Assembly (NCBI GenBank): GCA_029834535.1
Contig: JAQMWT010000218.1
Coordinates: 1 to 59,342, forward strand
Direction: 5' to 3'
DNA from: Chrysophaeum taylorii
Lineage: Eukaryota > Sar > Pelagophyceae > Pelagomonadales > Pelagomonadaceae
DNA length: 59,342 nt
A model generated the notes under the pieces. That model ran no database searches, had not been told where the DNA came from, and worked only from the letters and a program-made list of their open reading frames with translations. Shown here in pieces: positions 35,193-44,355 of the stretch (within the stretch, counting starts at the first letter, position 1; every line of letters begins with the position of its first letter). Made by a program: the position numbers and the translations under genes.

Positions 35193-35470
35193 ATGATTTC
35201 TTTGCTCGAGCAAAATTGTATATCGTACAAAAAGAAAATGCCCAGCATCGGCGGCGGCGGCGTGAGCCTCCCGCCACAAAAAAAAAGCAGCGTCGTCGCC
35301 ATCGCCGGCGCGTCGCGGTCGGGAAAGTCGACGCTGGCCGCAAAGCTGAGGCTCGCGCTCGCCGGGCGATGGCCACTCTCCGGGTCTGGCTTCCCGGTAC
35401 GTCGGGCACGCGCGGCTCGTTCGAAATTGGAACGTCGACGTGATGGTGCATGTCAAGGCTTACAACGTCG
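35193..35470 (+). pseudogene. P-loop (uridine/nucleoside kinase-like) N-terminal fragment
   Basis: The plus strand encodes SVVAIAGASRSGKSTLAAKL, a perfect Walker A as found at the N-terminus of uridine kinase and nicotinamide riboside kinase proteins, preceded by a Met-containing leader. After about 75 residues the similarity stops. A different frame downstream (about 35,420-35,495, RNWNVDVMVHVKAYN to WRGGK) could be the following segment, which would imply a frameshift. A possible splice donor gtacgt occurs at about 35,398, but no sensible acceptor follows. Most likely a decayed gene fragment; a short-exon gene cannot be excluded. Confidence 0.35.
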
Positions 35471-35479
35471 CTTCTGGAA

Positions 35480-35879
35480 ACTGGAGAGGCGGAAAGGTAA
35501 CGAGTGGAGCATCCTCAAACTCGCCCGCGAGGACAGCCGGTCGAGACCTGTGATGACAGCGATAAGCCGCCGACGATCCGGGTGCACTTGTCGAGGCGTC
35601 TATATTGCAAGCATAGTCATCAACGGGCAGTACTGCGTATTGTCGCCAAGCTCGACAGAGACCTCGCAAATGCGACCGATCACCAGCGCTTTTGGACCTG
35701 GAGCAAATGAAAAACACGATCATCATTCTGGCAGGCCCAAAGTGTCTTCCTTGTTTTTTAACTCGAGCGCGCGCATCTCTCGAAGAGAAGACCGCCGTGG
35801 TAAAAACGGGCGCGGTGCGAAAGCATTTAGGATCAAGAAGACAACGTCGGTGAAAAAAGTGACTGACTGCTTTGCTTTG

Positions 35880-35933
<54 letters not shown>

Positions 35934-37549
35934 GGAAAAAGGACCAGAGTTCGGTCCTTGGCGTGGGCGAGGTGCGTCCAGTCCGTGACGAAGGGACTAG
36001 TCGATGGACATCGGGGGAGGACCCTGTTGTTGAAAGAAGCGCGGGGTCCGTTGATATCATGAGTCGGGTGCCAACTCACCAAACCTAGAGGTATTGGACA
36101 TTGGTCTGAGTGCTCCTCGAACCTTGAGTCGCGGCGCTGCTTGGGGTGAGAACTAAGCGCGGTGCGAGCGTGTTGCGCCGAATTTCCCGTGGTGATTCGT
36201 CAGGGTTGGCTTCGAACTTCGACGCGAAGTTTGCGTTCTTCAAAGACAAGCGCCTTTGGAATTTTATTCAGCCATGTTTCGCACGTTGGTTGCCCAAAAC
36301 AAGAAGATTATTCGGCGTTAGGCGACTTACGTTGTTCTGGTCTCCCGAATGCCGACGTGCAGCGCTCATCGCAGCGTCCGCGCGAAGAGATCACACTCGC
36401 CACGATCGAGGATGTGCAATACTTTTCTAAGTTCAGCGGAGTCGCTCACCTTATTTCTGCGGCGTGCTCGGCTGCTGACGGGCTCGAGTATTGCGCCCTC
36501 ACCCTCGCGCGCGCGTGTGGTGCACGCAAGAAGTCCGAATGCCGCTTGCGCTCCTCATCATGATGAGCGAATTCCGCGAAGCCGTAGCGCTACGTCCCAC
36601 ATCAAAATTCGATGTCGTCCGCGGCGAGAACATTTAGCGTGCGCTCGCGCTCATAGACGCGACGTGCGTGAGTCGGACAGCCACGTCGAAATCACGGAAA
36701 CACGAAAGCTAAGCGTGCCAAAATGCGCTCTCCGGCTCTGTTGTTATGCACGATGTGCGTGGCGCAATCAACAAACACGCGGGCATCGGACGATCACGAC
36801 GACGCACCTATGCTGACAGGCCGCCTTCCAAGCCCTACGTTCTCATCGCGCATTATTCGCAAATTTGTGGCGTCCTCTCGACCAGTGGTCGTCCGCGACG
36901 CGATCATATTTACCTCACGTCGGCGGTTCAGCGCACCCAGGTAGGTAGCCCGCTTGGCTCATACAAGATCGGGCTACACTCATCACGGGTCCATTGACCG
37001 ATAACTCCAAGACCTGTTCCAGCACGGCCCAGTCTTCCGCGAGACTCCGCCGTTGTTGCCGGTCGGGACTCCCGCCAACAACCTGCTGCTGCTGTAGCCA
37101 TTCCCTTGTCCGAGCCAAATCTCTGGTGCCACACACCAACTTCGCGGTCGTCGACGAGCCTTCGGATGCATGCGGGCGACGGTTGGCGGTACGGCTCAAC
37201 CTCGGAACACACGTCTCGACGTGGTCCGCCGATGTAGGACTTTGCGTGCGTGCTACCCCCATCACCGCCGACGTCTCGGCTGAGGTTGCCTAGGTCGATG
37301 TGTCCAAATCAAGCGCTGTACTTCGATTATGGACGTTCGCGCGACATATAGACGAACGATCGCTTGACGGCGAAAAAAAAAAAGCGCGCTTTCTTCTATT
37401 AGAAAGAAGTATGTGATGATGTGGGAAGATGATAGAAGCTTGTGGAGCTTAAAAAATAATTAAGTGTGGTGAAAAGCGGGCATGTGTGGAGAGCGCGATG
37501 ATGATGATGATGATGATGAGACGCGCAGTGCTGCCGCGCAGACCGTTGT
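35480..37549. other. 2.1-kb intergenic region, no gene recognised
   Basis: It holds a long (CTTT)n microsatellite at about 35879-35933 and a (GAT)n run at about 37498-37519. Open frames of up to about 155 codons on the plus strand (36146-36816) have biased Arg/Ser composition and no recognisable motif. No RNA gene was seen. Confidence 0.5.
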
Positions 37550-39388
37550 CTAAATTTCGACGTCGTCTGTGTCGGCGGCAAGGCCACCATTTGAGGCACC
37601 GCCAGCGTCTTGGGTAGTAGTAGTAGCGGTGATGTCGGGGACGGTGACGCCTCCTCCTCCAGAATCATCCCCGGCGTCTAAGAAGACTTGGGTGTCGAGG
37701 TCAGCAAGGCCGCAACCAGCAACGTCGTCTCGGGTGGTGTCGGCAACGCCAGCAGGGGAAGCAGCATCGTCGCCGGGGGTCGTGGTGTGAAGAACAGCCT
37801 CACAAAGAGAAGCGTTTTCGGTGGGAGCACCATCCCCCAGATCTTGCGAAGAAGGGGGCGGGCCCCAGTAGGGATTCCAGAGGGTATTGTCGACGTCGGG
37901 GAGCTTCTCGCCCGTGATGTCTTCGAAAGCCTCCAAGTAGTGGCAGCGCGGGATGGACTTGTGGCGTTGTTTGTACTGAATGTCGTGGTGGACTTGGATC
38001 GAAGGCACGGGCGCCGTGTAGTAGTGGTCGGACTGCTGGTGGAGGGCGACGTTGTCTTCGTGGAACATTTCCAACGGGAGAAAGCAGAGGTCGTCCTCGT
38101 CGTCGGCCGACCGCATCCGGGCCGCTTGGATTTCGAGGTCTACTTTGTCGCGGATATCGTCTTGGAGCGCGTACCATTGCGCGGCGCGGTCCGAGTAGGC
38201 TTTTTTGGACGAGGGCGGGAGCAAGCGCCACTCGTCGAGAAAGAATTTTTTGAGGTCGTCGAGTTGTTCGGTGGGAACGCGCTGCTCGACGCGGGCGATT
38301 TCCGAAAAGGTAAAGGCCCGTTTGGACCAGACGTCCCAAAAGACGCGAAAGCCGTGGGGGTACCAGCCGTCGTCGTCCTTTGCTTTTTCGATTCGATAGA
38401 GATGGAGGACGGCGTCGCGGTACGCGATCCTCGCGAGAAGACGCGACGCGTCGCGCGCCGCCGCTTCGGCAGCTTCCCGGTCGCGGCGCTTGGTTCGCGC
38501 CTCTTCCTTCCGCAACTTGATTTCCTTCTCCTTTTCCTCTCGGGCTGCCTGGAGCTGATTTTTTTTTTCGCGGCGGTTGCCCGCGCGGAGTCGTTGTCTC
38601 TGGATTTCGCGGATCCTCTCGGTGCGGAGGCGCATGAAGGCCCAGTTCTTTTCTTTCTCCTCTTGCGTGGGCTCGATGTGGCGCGTCGCCTCCCACCTCA
38701 TCTCCATCATTTCTTGCTCGGCATCCTCGATACACGTGGTCAGCTTGTACTTGATTTCCAACGCCTGCTCGCGTCGGAGACGCAGCTCGTTCGTCGCGAC
38801 ACGGATGCTCCGGCGCTCGTCCTGAATATCGAACTCTTCGTCCATCCCGATCTCGTAGGTCAAGTCGGTCATGATTTCGTTGAAGCGGCGCCGCGGAATC
38901 ATCCTCGCCGCGCCCGTCGCCGGATCCACGAGGCGCTGCCACCAGACTCGCTTCTTTAGCCCGCGCATCCGGAACCCGACCTCGTTCGCGCGTTCGTGCC
39001 GCATCGCGAAGAACTTGTCGGGCGCCCAGTCCACGCACTCCTCGTCGGCGAGCGCAATCTTCGCGCGCTCCGCGGCGCATTTCCGCCGGAGGTCGCCGTA
39101 CCTCCGGTCGACCTCAAACCTCCGCGTCTCGAGGACTTCTTGCTCCGCCAGAAAGTCGGCATCGATGCGCTTGAAGAACGCGGAGGCGCCCTCGCTCGAG
39201 CTTGGAAACTTCGTGATGTCGAGGTACTCTGGAATCTTTCCCGCGGCCGCGGCACCGCGCTTCACGGCTTCTACTAGCTCTTCGTGCAGGCAGTTTTCCT
39301 CGTCCACCACGAATATCCCCTCGGTCTTGGCTCTCTTCGCCGCGGGCTCCTCGGTCGTCTCCTCGACCTTGACTCCCTCTTCCTCCAT
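37550..39388 (-). CDS. Charged coiled-coil protein with HMG-box-like domain
   Basis: 612 residues from ATG 39388. The N-terminal half is acidic then helical and strongly charged (about 60-330, many Glu/Lys/Arg heptads such as REKKNQLQAAREEKEKEIKL). At about 355-425 a segment with GFRVFWDVWSKRAF, FFLDEWRLLPPSSKKAYSDRA and AAQWYALQDD has the Trp/Pro/Lys pattern of an HMG box, which would suggest DNA binding. A Thr/Asp/Gly-rich disordered tail follows. A KRAKT cluster near residue 19 could be a nuclear signal. I do not recognise a named orthologue. It is a single exon and lies head to head with the coiled-coil gene at 39861. Confidence 0.65.
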   Translation of the reverse strand: MEEEGVKVEETTEEPAAKRAKTEGIFVVDEENCLHEELVEAVKRGAAAAGKIPEYLDITKFPSSSEGASAFFKRIDADFLAEQEVLETRRFEVDRRYGDLRRKCAAERAKIALADEECVDWAPDKFFAMRHERANEVGFRMRGLKKRVWWQRLVDPATGAARMIPRRRFNEIMTDLTYEIGMDEEFDIQDERRSIRVATNELRLRREQALEIKYKLTTCIEDAEQEMMEMRWEATRHIEPTQEEKEKNWAFMRLRTERIREIQRQRLRAGNRREKKNQLQAAREEKEKEIKLRKEEARTKRRDREAAEAAARDASRLLARIAYRDAVLHLYRIEKAKDDDGWYPHGFRVFWDVWSKRAFTFSEIARVEQRVPTEQLDDLKKFFLDEWRLLPPSSKKAYSDRAAQWYALQDDIRDKVDLEIQAARMRSADDEDDLCFLPLEMFHEDNVALHQQSDHYYTAPVPSIQVHHDIQYKQRHKSIPRCHYLEAFEDITGEKLPDVDNTLWNPYWGPPPSSQDLGDGAPTENASLCEAVLHTTTPGDDAASPAGVADTTRDDVAGCGLADLDTQVFLDAGDDSGGGGVTVPDITATTTTQDAGGASNGGLAADTDDVEI

Positions 39389-39860
39389 GCTTCTTCTTCT
39401 CTTTTTTCGTTCTTCTTATGCCGTGTCCGTCGTCGTGCTTCGGCGGCGGTTGAAATGCCACGCCGTCGTCCGTTGATGCATTCTTCTTCTTCTTCGCAGG
39501 CGTTAAAAATAATTGTAACGAAGAAGAATGAATTCTTCTTCTTTCGGAGGCAAGCGAGCGGCGCCAAACATTTCGTTCGTTCACATACTACTACGCTATG
39601 GCTGGGCGCCCGCGCCACCCTCAGCCACCCCGTCGCGCAGCCCCACCCTCGCCGCCGCCCTGCAGGACGCTGCGCTTTGTCAGCACGCGTACGACCAGGC
39701 GGGGCCCCTCCCTCCCTCGCTTCGCTTCGGTTGCCCCCTCCTTTTATTTATTTATTTATTTATTTGTTATCCTAACTACTAATCGACAGATGTTTATTTC
39801 TCAAAAAAGGTGTGTGTTTTTGTTGTTGTTGTTTTTTGATTTATTTACCGTTAAACAAAG
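39389..39860. other. 472-bp divergent intergenic region
   Basis: Lies between two divergent genes. It includes a (TTTA)n run at about 39741-39770 and T-rich stretches just before the plus-strand start. An open frame crossing the area (39284-39775, plus) is biased in Arg/Pro/Ser and looks like chance. Nothing else recognised. Confidence 0.5.
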
Positions 39861-41045
39861 ATGATTGAGGAGTCAAAAAAGGCGGCGCAGAGCAAGTCCG
39901 AGGCGTCCGATAGTTCGTCGTCGGAGTCGTCGGTGGTGGTGTCGGCGGAGTTCGAGTTCGCCCCGACGGAGGCGCGCGACGAGTGCGACTTGTCGCGGTA
40001 TGATGCCGAGGAGTTGAAGCGCAACCTGGGGCTCGCGTTGTCGACGATAAAGGAGCTCCAGAAGCGGTTGATCGGGTGCCACCGGTCGATCGAGGCGCTG
40101 ACGTTCGAGCGGAACCAGTTGCGGCGCGAAGCGCAGCGGTCGCTGCGAGCGGCGGAGCGGTGTCGCGCCAGGCTCGCCGACCGCGATTCCTCGGCCGAGG
40201 CGGCGCTCGCGGCGGCGAACGAGAGGCCGCGGCTCGAGGAGGCAGCGAGGTGCGAGGCGGACGCGCGCGCCGCGGCCGAGGCTGCGCTCGCGGCAGCGGT
40301 CGCCGAGCTGCGGGCCGCGGTCGACCGCGAGCGAGAAGCGAGCGCGCTGCTCGTCGATCGACTCGAGGCGTCGTCCGCGGCGGAGGCGGCGCGACGCGCG
40401 CGGGACGCCCGGGTCGTGCGTGCCAGCAGAGCGAGGGCGGAGGCGGTGGAGGCCGAGGCGCGAGAGGCGCGAGCCCTCGTCGTTGCCGCGGAGAGTCGAA
40501 GAGACGAGAGCGAAACGAAGGTCGCCGAGGTCGGCGCCGAGCGGGACCGGACGGCGCGGACGGCGACGGCGGCGCGCCACGCCTTCGAAAGGCAGCGGTG
40601 CGCCGCCGCTACGGAGCTCAAGGCGGCCGTAGACGCGCGACGCGCGGCAATCGCCGCTTTGGAGACCGTCCGGAACCAGCTCCGCGTCTCGGAGCGGTGC
40701 CGGTCGGCCGTTTGCGCCCAACTCAAGGAAGCGCGAGAGCGCCGCCGCCTCGACCGCGCCGAGTGCGAGGCCCTCGAGGCGCGGATAGAGGCCTACGAAC
40801 TCAGGCACCGGACTCACCTCCACGAGCTCAGGGAGCATCGGGTCGCCAGGAAGCGGGAGAAAACGGCGCGGGTCGCCGCGCTCAAGAAGAACGACGACGG
40901 GGACGACCGCGGGCGGCGACCGCCGAGGCGGAACGCGCTCGTCCACCCCTCTGATTCTGGACCGCGACACGTCCTCGTCGACCTCCGCTATCACACGCCG
41001 CCACCGTCCACAGACGGGGTCCCCGAGCCCAGTCCTCTAATTTGA
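39861..41045 (+). CDS. Ala/Arg/Glu-rich coiled-coil protein
   Basis: 394 residues. A Ser/Glu-rich head (about 1-40) leads to a nearly continuous predicted coiled coil (about 45-340), rich in Ala, Glu and Arg with heptad-like spacing (LSTIKELQKRLIG, ERNQLRREAQRSLRAAERCRARLADRD). A basic, Pro-rich tail follows. No catalytic motif is present. It may be a structural or scaffold protein. The stop lies only 8 bp from the convergent stop of the RED gene (41054). High GC makes the opposite strand open too, but this frame has an ATG and coiled-coil pattern. Confidence 0.65.
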   Translation: MIEESKKAAQSKSEASDSSSSESSVVVSAEFEFAPTEARDECDLSRYDAEELKRNLGLALSTIKELQKRLIGCHRSIEALTFERNQLRREAQRSLRAAERCRARLADRDSSAEAALAAANERPRLEEAARCEADARAAAEAALAAAVAELRAAVDREREASALLVDRLEASSAAEAARRARDARVVRASRARAEAVEAEAREARALVVAAESRRDESETKVAEVGAERDRTARTATAARHAFERQRCAAATELKAAVDARRAAIAALETVRNQLRVSERCRSAVCAQLKEARERRRLDRAECEALEARIEAYELRHRTHLHELREHRVARKREKTARVAALKKNDDGDDRGRRPPRRNALVHPSDSGPRHVLVDLRYHTPPPSTDGVPEPSPLI

Positions 41046-41053
41046 ACTCTATA

Positions 41054-42142
41054 TTATTTTTTCCGTTTCTTCTGCATTTCCGCGGCCCGCTGCTTGGCCA
41101 TCGCGTACGTCTCGTCGTCGGAGTCGTAGGTGATGGCGTCGCCGTACGCCGCGTCGGTCCCGTCGAAGTTCAGAGAGTACTTGGACCGCCTCGACGCCGA
41201 GATCGACTCCCCGCCGATGATGTCGCGGTGCACGACCTTCCGTTTCGGCTGGGAGGTTGCTGCCGCGGGGAGGGGGGGCTTTTGTTGACCCCCCTGCGGA
41301 ACCCGCGGGGGGGGCTTTCGTTGTTGCGTCGTCGTTCTCGCGAAGTACTTGGAGGCGGGCTGGACCTCCTCCTCGTCATCCTCGAGCAGGACGGCGGTGG
41401 CGGCGCTCGGGAGGGCGGGAAGGTACTTGCCCGCGCCCTCGAAAATATCGACGCCGTCGCCCAGTTCTGGCTCGACCGAAATCGTTTTTTTTTCCTTCTT
41501 CTTCTTCTTCTTCTTGCGCTGCTTCCCCGCCAATGCCTCAACAACGGCGTCGGGGATCCGAAGAATTACCGCGTCGTCCGAGGGCGCGTGATTCACGACT
41601 GTTGCCGGGAGCGCGTCGGCTTTGTTCCGGTCGAGGAGCGCGCCGCCAAGATCGAAATCGAAAACGCGAGGCGCGTACCGCGACGTTTCCCTGTGCCGCA
41701 GCCACCGTCTCACCCCTACCGCCACCGCGCTCATCGGCTTGGCGGGCTCCTTCTCCTTCTCCTCCGGAGCTGCCTTTTCCTGCTGCTGCTGATGTTCTGC
41801 CCTCGTCTTCTGCAACAGCACGTAGTCTAAGCCCTTGACGAGGTGCGTGTGCTCCACATCGCCGCCTAAATACTTGGACATCTCCACGTCGACCTCCGGC
41901 AGCTTTTCGGTGTTGGTGTCGGTGCGACGCTCCTTCGCGCGGTCCCGGTACTTATTGGGCTCGCGACTCCGTTTCGCTGGCTTCTCCTCCTCATCCTCCT
42001 CGACGGCGACTCGCTTCTTCGCCTTGGCCCGTTGCATGTCGGCGTTTACGAGCTTCCGAATCGCCCCGAGGTCCATCGATTCCTTCTTCTTAGCGGGGCC
42101 GCGCGGACCCGACACCAAAGCGCGGAACGAGTCGTTGTCCAT
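41054..42142 (-). CDS. RED/IK-like spliceosomal protein
   Basis: 362 residues from ATG 42142 (MDNDSFRALVSG). The RED N-terminal signature is clear: PNKYRDRAKERR, then MSKYLGGDVEHTHLVKGLDYVLLQKTR (about residues 68-135). The C-terminal part is charged, with Lys runs, and ends in a short YDSDDETYAMAKQRAAEMQKKRKK-like tail. RED/IK is a component of the precatalytic B complex of the spliceosome, needed for activation together with SMU1. The human protein is longer because of its RED repeat region, which is reduced here. The ATG further upstream (42232) would add unrelated residues. Confidence 0.88.
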   Translation of the reverse strand: MDNDSFRALVSGPRGPAKKKESMDLGAIRKLVNADMQRAKAKKRVAVEEDEEEKPAKRSREPNKYRDRAKERRTDTNTEKLPEVDVEMSKYLGGDVEHTHLVKGLDYVLLQKTRAEHQQQQEKAAPEEKEKEPAKPMSAVAVGVRRWLRHRETSRYAPRVFDFDLGGALLDRNKADALPATVVNHAPSDDAVILRIPDAVVEALAGKQRKKKKKKKEKKTISVEPELGDGVDIFEGAGKYLPALPSAATAVLLEDDEEEVQPASKYFARTTTQQRKPPPRVPQGGQQKPPLPAAATSQPKRKVVHRDIIGGESISASRRSKYSLNFDGTDAAYGDAITYDSDDETYAMAKQRAAEMQKKRKK

Positions 42143-42586
42143 CGTCCACTCTTCCAACGGATCTCTGCCAACCCTATAGCATCCAAAAAAAATGGCAGAC
42201 GCATCATCTGGACACCACCATAAGCCAAGCAACTATTAACTCACAACATTATGACTTGAAGCAAGCAAGTTCGGGCCCCTACTATATTCGTCGTCGTAAC
42301 TGGTGCCTATTTTTTTCAGCAAGCGTAACGAATGGAGCGAACAACCATTATTCGGGACATCGTCCGGTCGATATCAAACCAGAGATAACAACAACAGTTT
42401 CCCGAGCGATGATGATCAATCAATCACCTGGTTTTGTTCATTCAGTCTTTCACACGTCTTGCATCCGTCATCATGACCACCCGACATGTGTATGTTGACC
42501 ACCTGCCGGCCCCTTAGTTTATTTATTGCGGCCAGAATGACCCCCCACGGCATAACACTCCTCCTCGATAAGTAAGAGCGAAAAAA

Positions 42587-43150
42587 TCAAAGATCAGCGA
42601 GGCGGAGTGGAGGGTGATCTTCGAGGGAGTGTCCTTGTTGCTTCTCGATCGCAGTTCGTTGTGCCTGGCGGCGTGCCTCGCGCTTCGCGTAGGCCGCCGC
42701 GACCTTCTTGGCCTTGCGCTTCTCGGCGACCGAGGTAGCCTCGTCGACTTTGAGGGGTCGGCCCCCAACATCAAATCCGTCGAGCGATGTCTTAGCGTTC
42801 GTGGCGTGGAGCGCGTGCGTAAAAGTCACGAAACCCCAACCCTTCGAGTTACCAGTGTACTGGTCGCGCATCAGCTTGCACCGTATCACGGGTCCGATCT
42901 TGGCGAAAAGGTGGTGAATCTCGTCTTCCTCGACGTCATACGGCAAGTTGGCGAAGAAGAGACGATGGGGAAGGGCGATTGTGTTTTTTCGCTTGAGGGT
43001 CTGTCCGACGACTGACGTGAACTTCTTCTCGGCGATCTTTTTTTTCGGGTTTCGCTTCGTCCACACGTTCAACGCCGTCTGCTGCGGCTCCCTGACGTGG
43101 ATGGTCGAAGGCACGAAGGCACAGACTGTGGACAGCAACAATAGTCGCAT
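42587..43150 (-). CDS. Plastid-targeted RRM RNA-binding protein
   Basis: 187 residues from ATG 43150. The N-terminus MRLLLLSTVCAFVPSTIHV is a signal peptide whose predicted cleavage site is followed by AFVP, the aromatic +1 motif used for plastid import in diatoms and other heterokonts; a basic transit-like region follows. One RNA recognition motif lies at about 60-140, with RNP2 LFFANLPYDV and RNP1 KGWGFVTF. The C-terminus is basic. Such single-RRM proteins bind organellar transcripts. An upstream in-frame ATG (43171) would add seven residues (MNIPLIE) ahead of the signal peptide and is less likely. Plastid location is inferred from the motif. Confidence 0.8.
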   Translation of the reverse strand: MRLLLLSTVCAFVPSTIHVREPQQTALNVWTKRNPKKKIAEKKFTSVVGQTLKRKNTIALPHRLFFANLPYDVEEDEIHHLFAKIGPVIRCKLMRDQYTGNSKGWGFVTFTHALHATNAKTSLDGFDVGGRPLKVDEATSVAEKRKAKKVAAAYAKREARRQAQRTAIEKQQGHSLEDHPPLRLADL

Positions 43151-43281
43151 CTCTATCAACGGAATGTTCAAACCAACAAACGGATATATTACATGAAAAA
43201 ATCTAGTGCGGCGGCGGCGGCGGCCGGGGTCCAGGTGACAGCGCGATGTCGGACCATCTCATCTCATCACACCTCATCACA

Positions 43282-43701
43282 TCAGAAGGCGTCGACGACG
43301 CCGAAAAGGAGAGTGCGTCCGATGGTCTGAAGCATGGTGAGCCACTCGAGGAGTCGAGGGTACCTCAGCAACGGCAGGATGACGGCGGTTGGGATAAAGG
43401 TGCTCGTGACGGTGAGGATCGAGGTCCGCCAATCGCGCGGCAGGACTTTCCAGAGCTTGACGGCGGCCCCGACCCCAGCCTATGAAAGAAACTATTTAAA
43501 ACAACAACCGAAAAGAAGAGGAGTTCGACGCACGAGCGCAGTCGTCGCCTTGGAGCCCCAGCGCGCGGGTTCTTCAAAGCAGGGACACTCGACGCGCGAG
43601 GGTTTCGTCGCGCGCGGCGTGCTCGGCATGGTCGGGAGGGGCGCGCTCGCGGCGACCCGGAGACTCCCTACTAGCGCCACCCACACACAACAACAATACA
43701 T
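43282..43701 (-). CDS. Small two-exon protein with signal peptide and hydrophobic segments
   Basis: Exon 1 is 43701-43534 and exon 2 is 43479-43282, with a 54-nt intron (43533-43480) that begins GTGCGT and ends TTTCATAG, phase 0. The joined product is about 121 residues. It has an N-terminal hydrophobic leader (MYCCCVWVALVGSLRVAASA), a middle part (ARWGSKATTAL) and a C-terminal half with two hydrophobic stretches (SILTVTSTFIPTAVILPLL and LLFGVV). The exon 2 frame runs open straight up to the acceptor, which supports the splice. I do not recognise the family. Confidence 0.55.
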
Positions 43702-43824
43702 CACTGTGGGGGGTGGTATTGCAGTTGAAGTCGAGAGCCGTTGCTTTTGTTACCGTTGAAAGGTCGTCGGCTCGCCGCTCGCCGCTCGCGGTCGCTGGGG
43801 GGGGGGGTATCACGTCGTCAACGA

Positions 43825-43856
<32 letters not shown>

Positions 43857-43866
43857 TCAAACTGAC

Positions 43867-44291
43867 TCAGAGCTCGTCGTGGGCGCGGAGCTTGGCATCG
43901 ATGAGGGTGTCGAGGGTGTCGGCGTAGTCGCCGGCGTAGTGAACAAAGTAGAATGGTTCGGGTTGGTCGCTTGCGACGGGCCACCACTTGAATGCCGGGA
44001 CCTGGTGGACACCCAGCTTGGAGGCGAGCTTGCGGTCCTTGTATGCCGAGAGCGCGACGAGGGCGACCTGGTGGTGGAGTCGCAGAGACTTTATTTCTGT
44101 AATCGCACGCACACACGACTCACGTCGTCGCGTCGGTCCGCGACTTTGGCGAAGGCGCCAACAAGGTGGTCGGCGCAGAGGGTATTTGACTTGCTACAGA
44201 ACATGGCGAGAACGGGGGTCGTCCCCTTGCGCGCCTCCTCGAGGTCGCTGTTGGCGGCGGCGAAGGCGATGATGACGTAGAATGACATCAT
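43867..44291 (-). CDS. ER-lumen thioredoxin-fold protein ending in HDEL
   Basis: Exon 1 is 44291-44124 and exon 2 is 44067-43867. The 56-nt intron (44123-44068) starts GTGAGT and ends ACCAG, phase 0. The product is 122 residues: a signal peptide (MMSFYVIIAFAAANS), then a thioredoxin-like fold in which DVALVALSAYKDRKLASKLGV spans the splice junction and HQVPAFKWW carries the cis-Pro. The C-terminus is RAHDEL, an ER-retrieval signal. Where PDI has CxxC this protein has MFCSKSNTLCADH, with a single Cys at the second position and another six residues before it, so classical disulfide exchange is doubtful. It resembles single-domain PDI-like proteins. Joining the exons restores a continuous fold, so the gene model is well supported. 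Confidence 0.8.
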
Positions 44292-44355
44292 AGCCTGAGC
44301 TTGCAACAACGAAACCGTTCGAATATTATTATTATTGTTTACACTTGACGACACG

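Noticed and set aside
37688..38959. 423-codon plus-strand frame opposite the HMG-box-like gene
   Set aside because: No motif, shadow composition; the minus-strand frame is longer and has an HMG-like domain and coiled coil.
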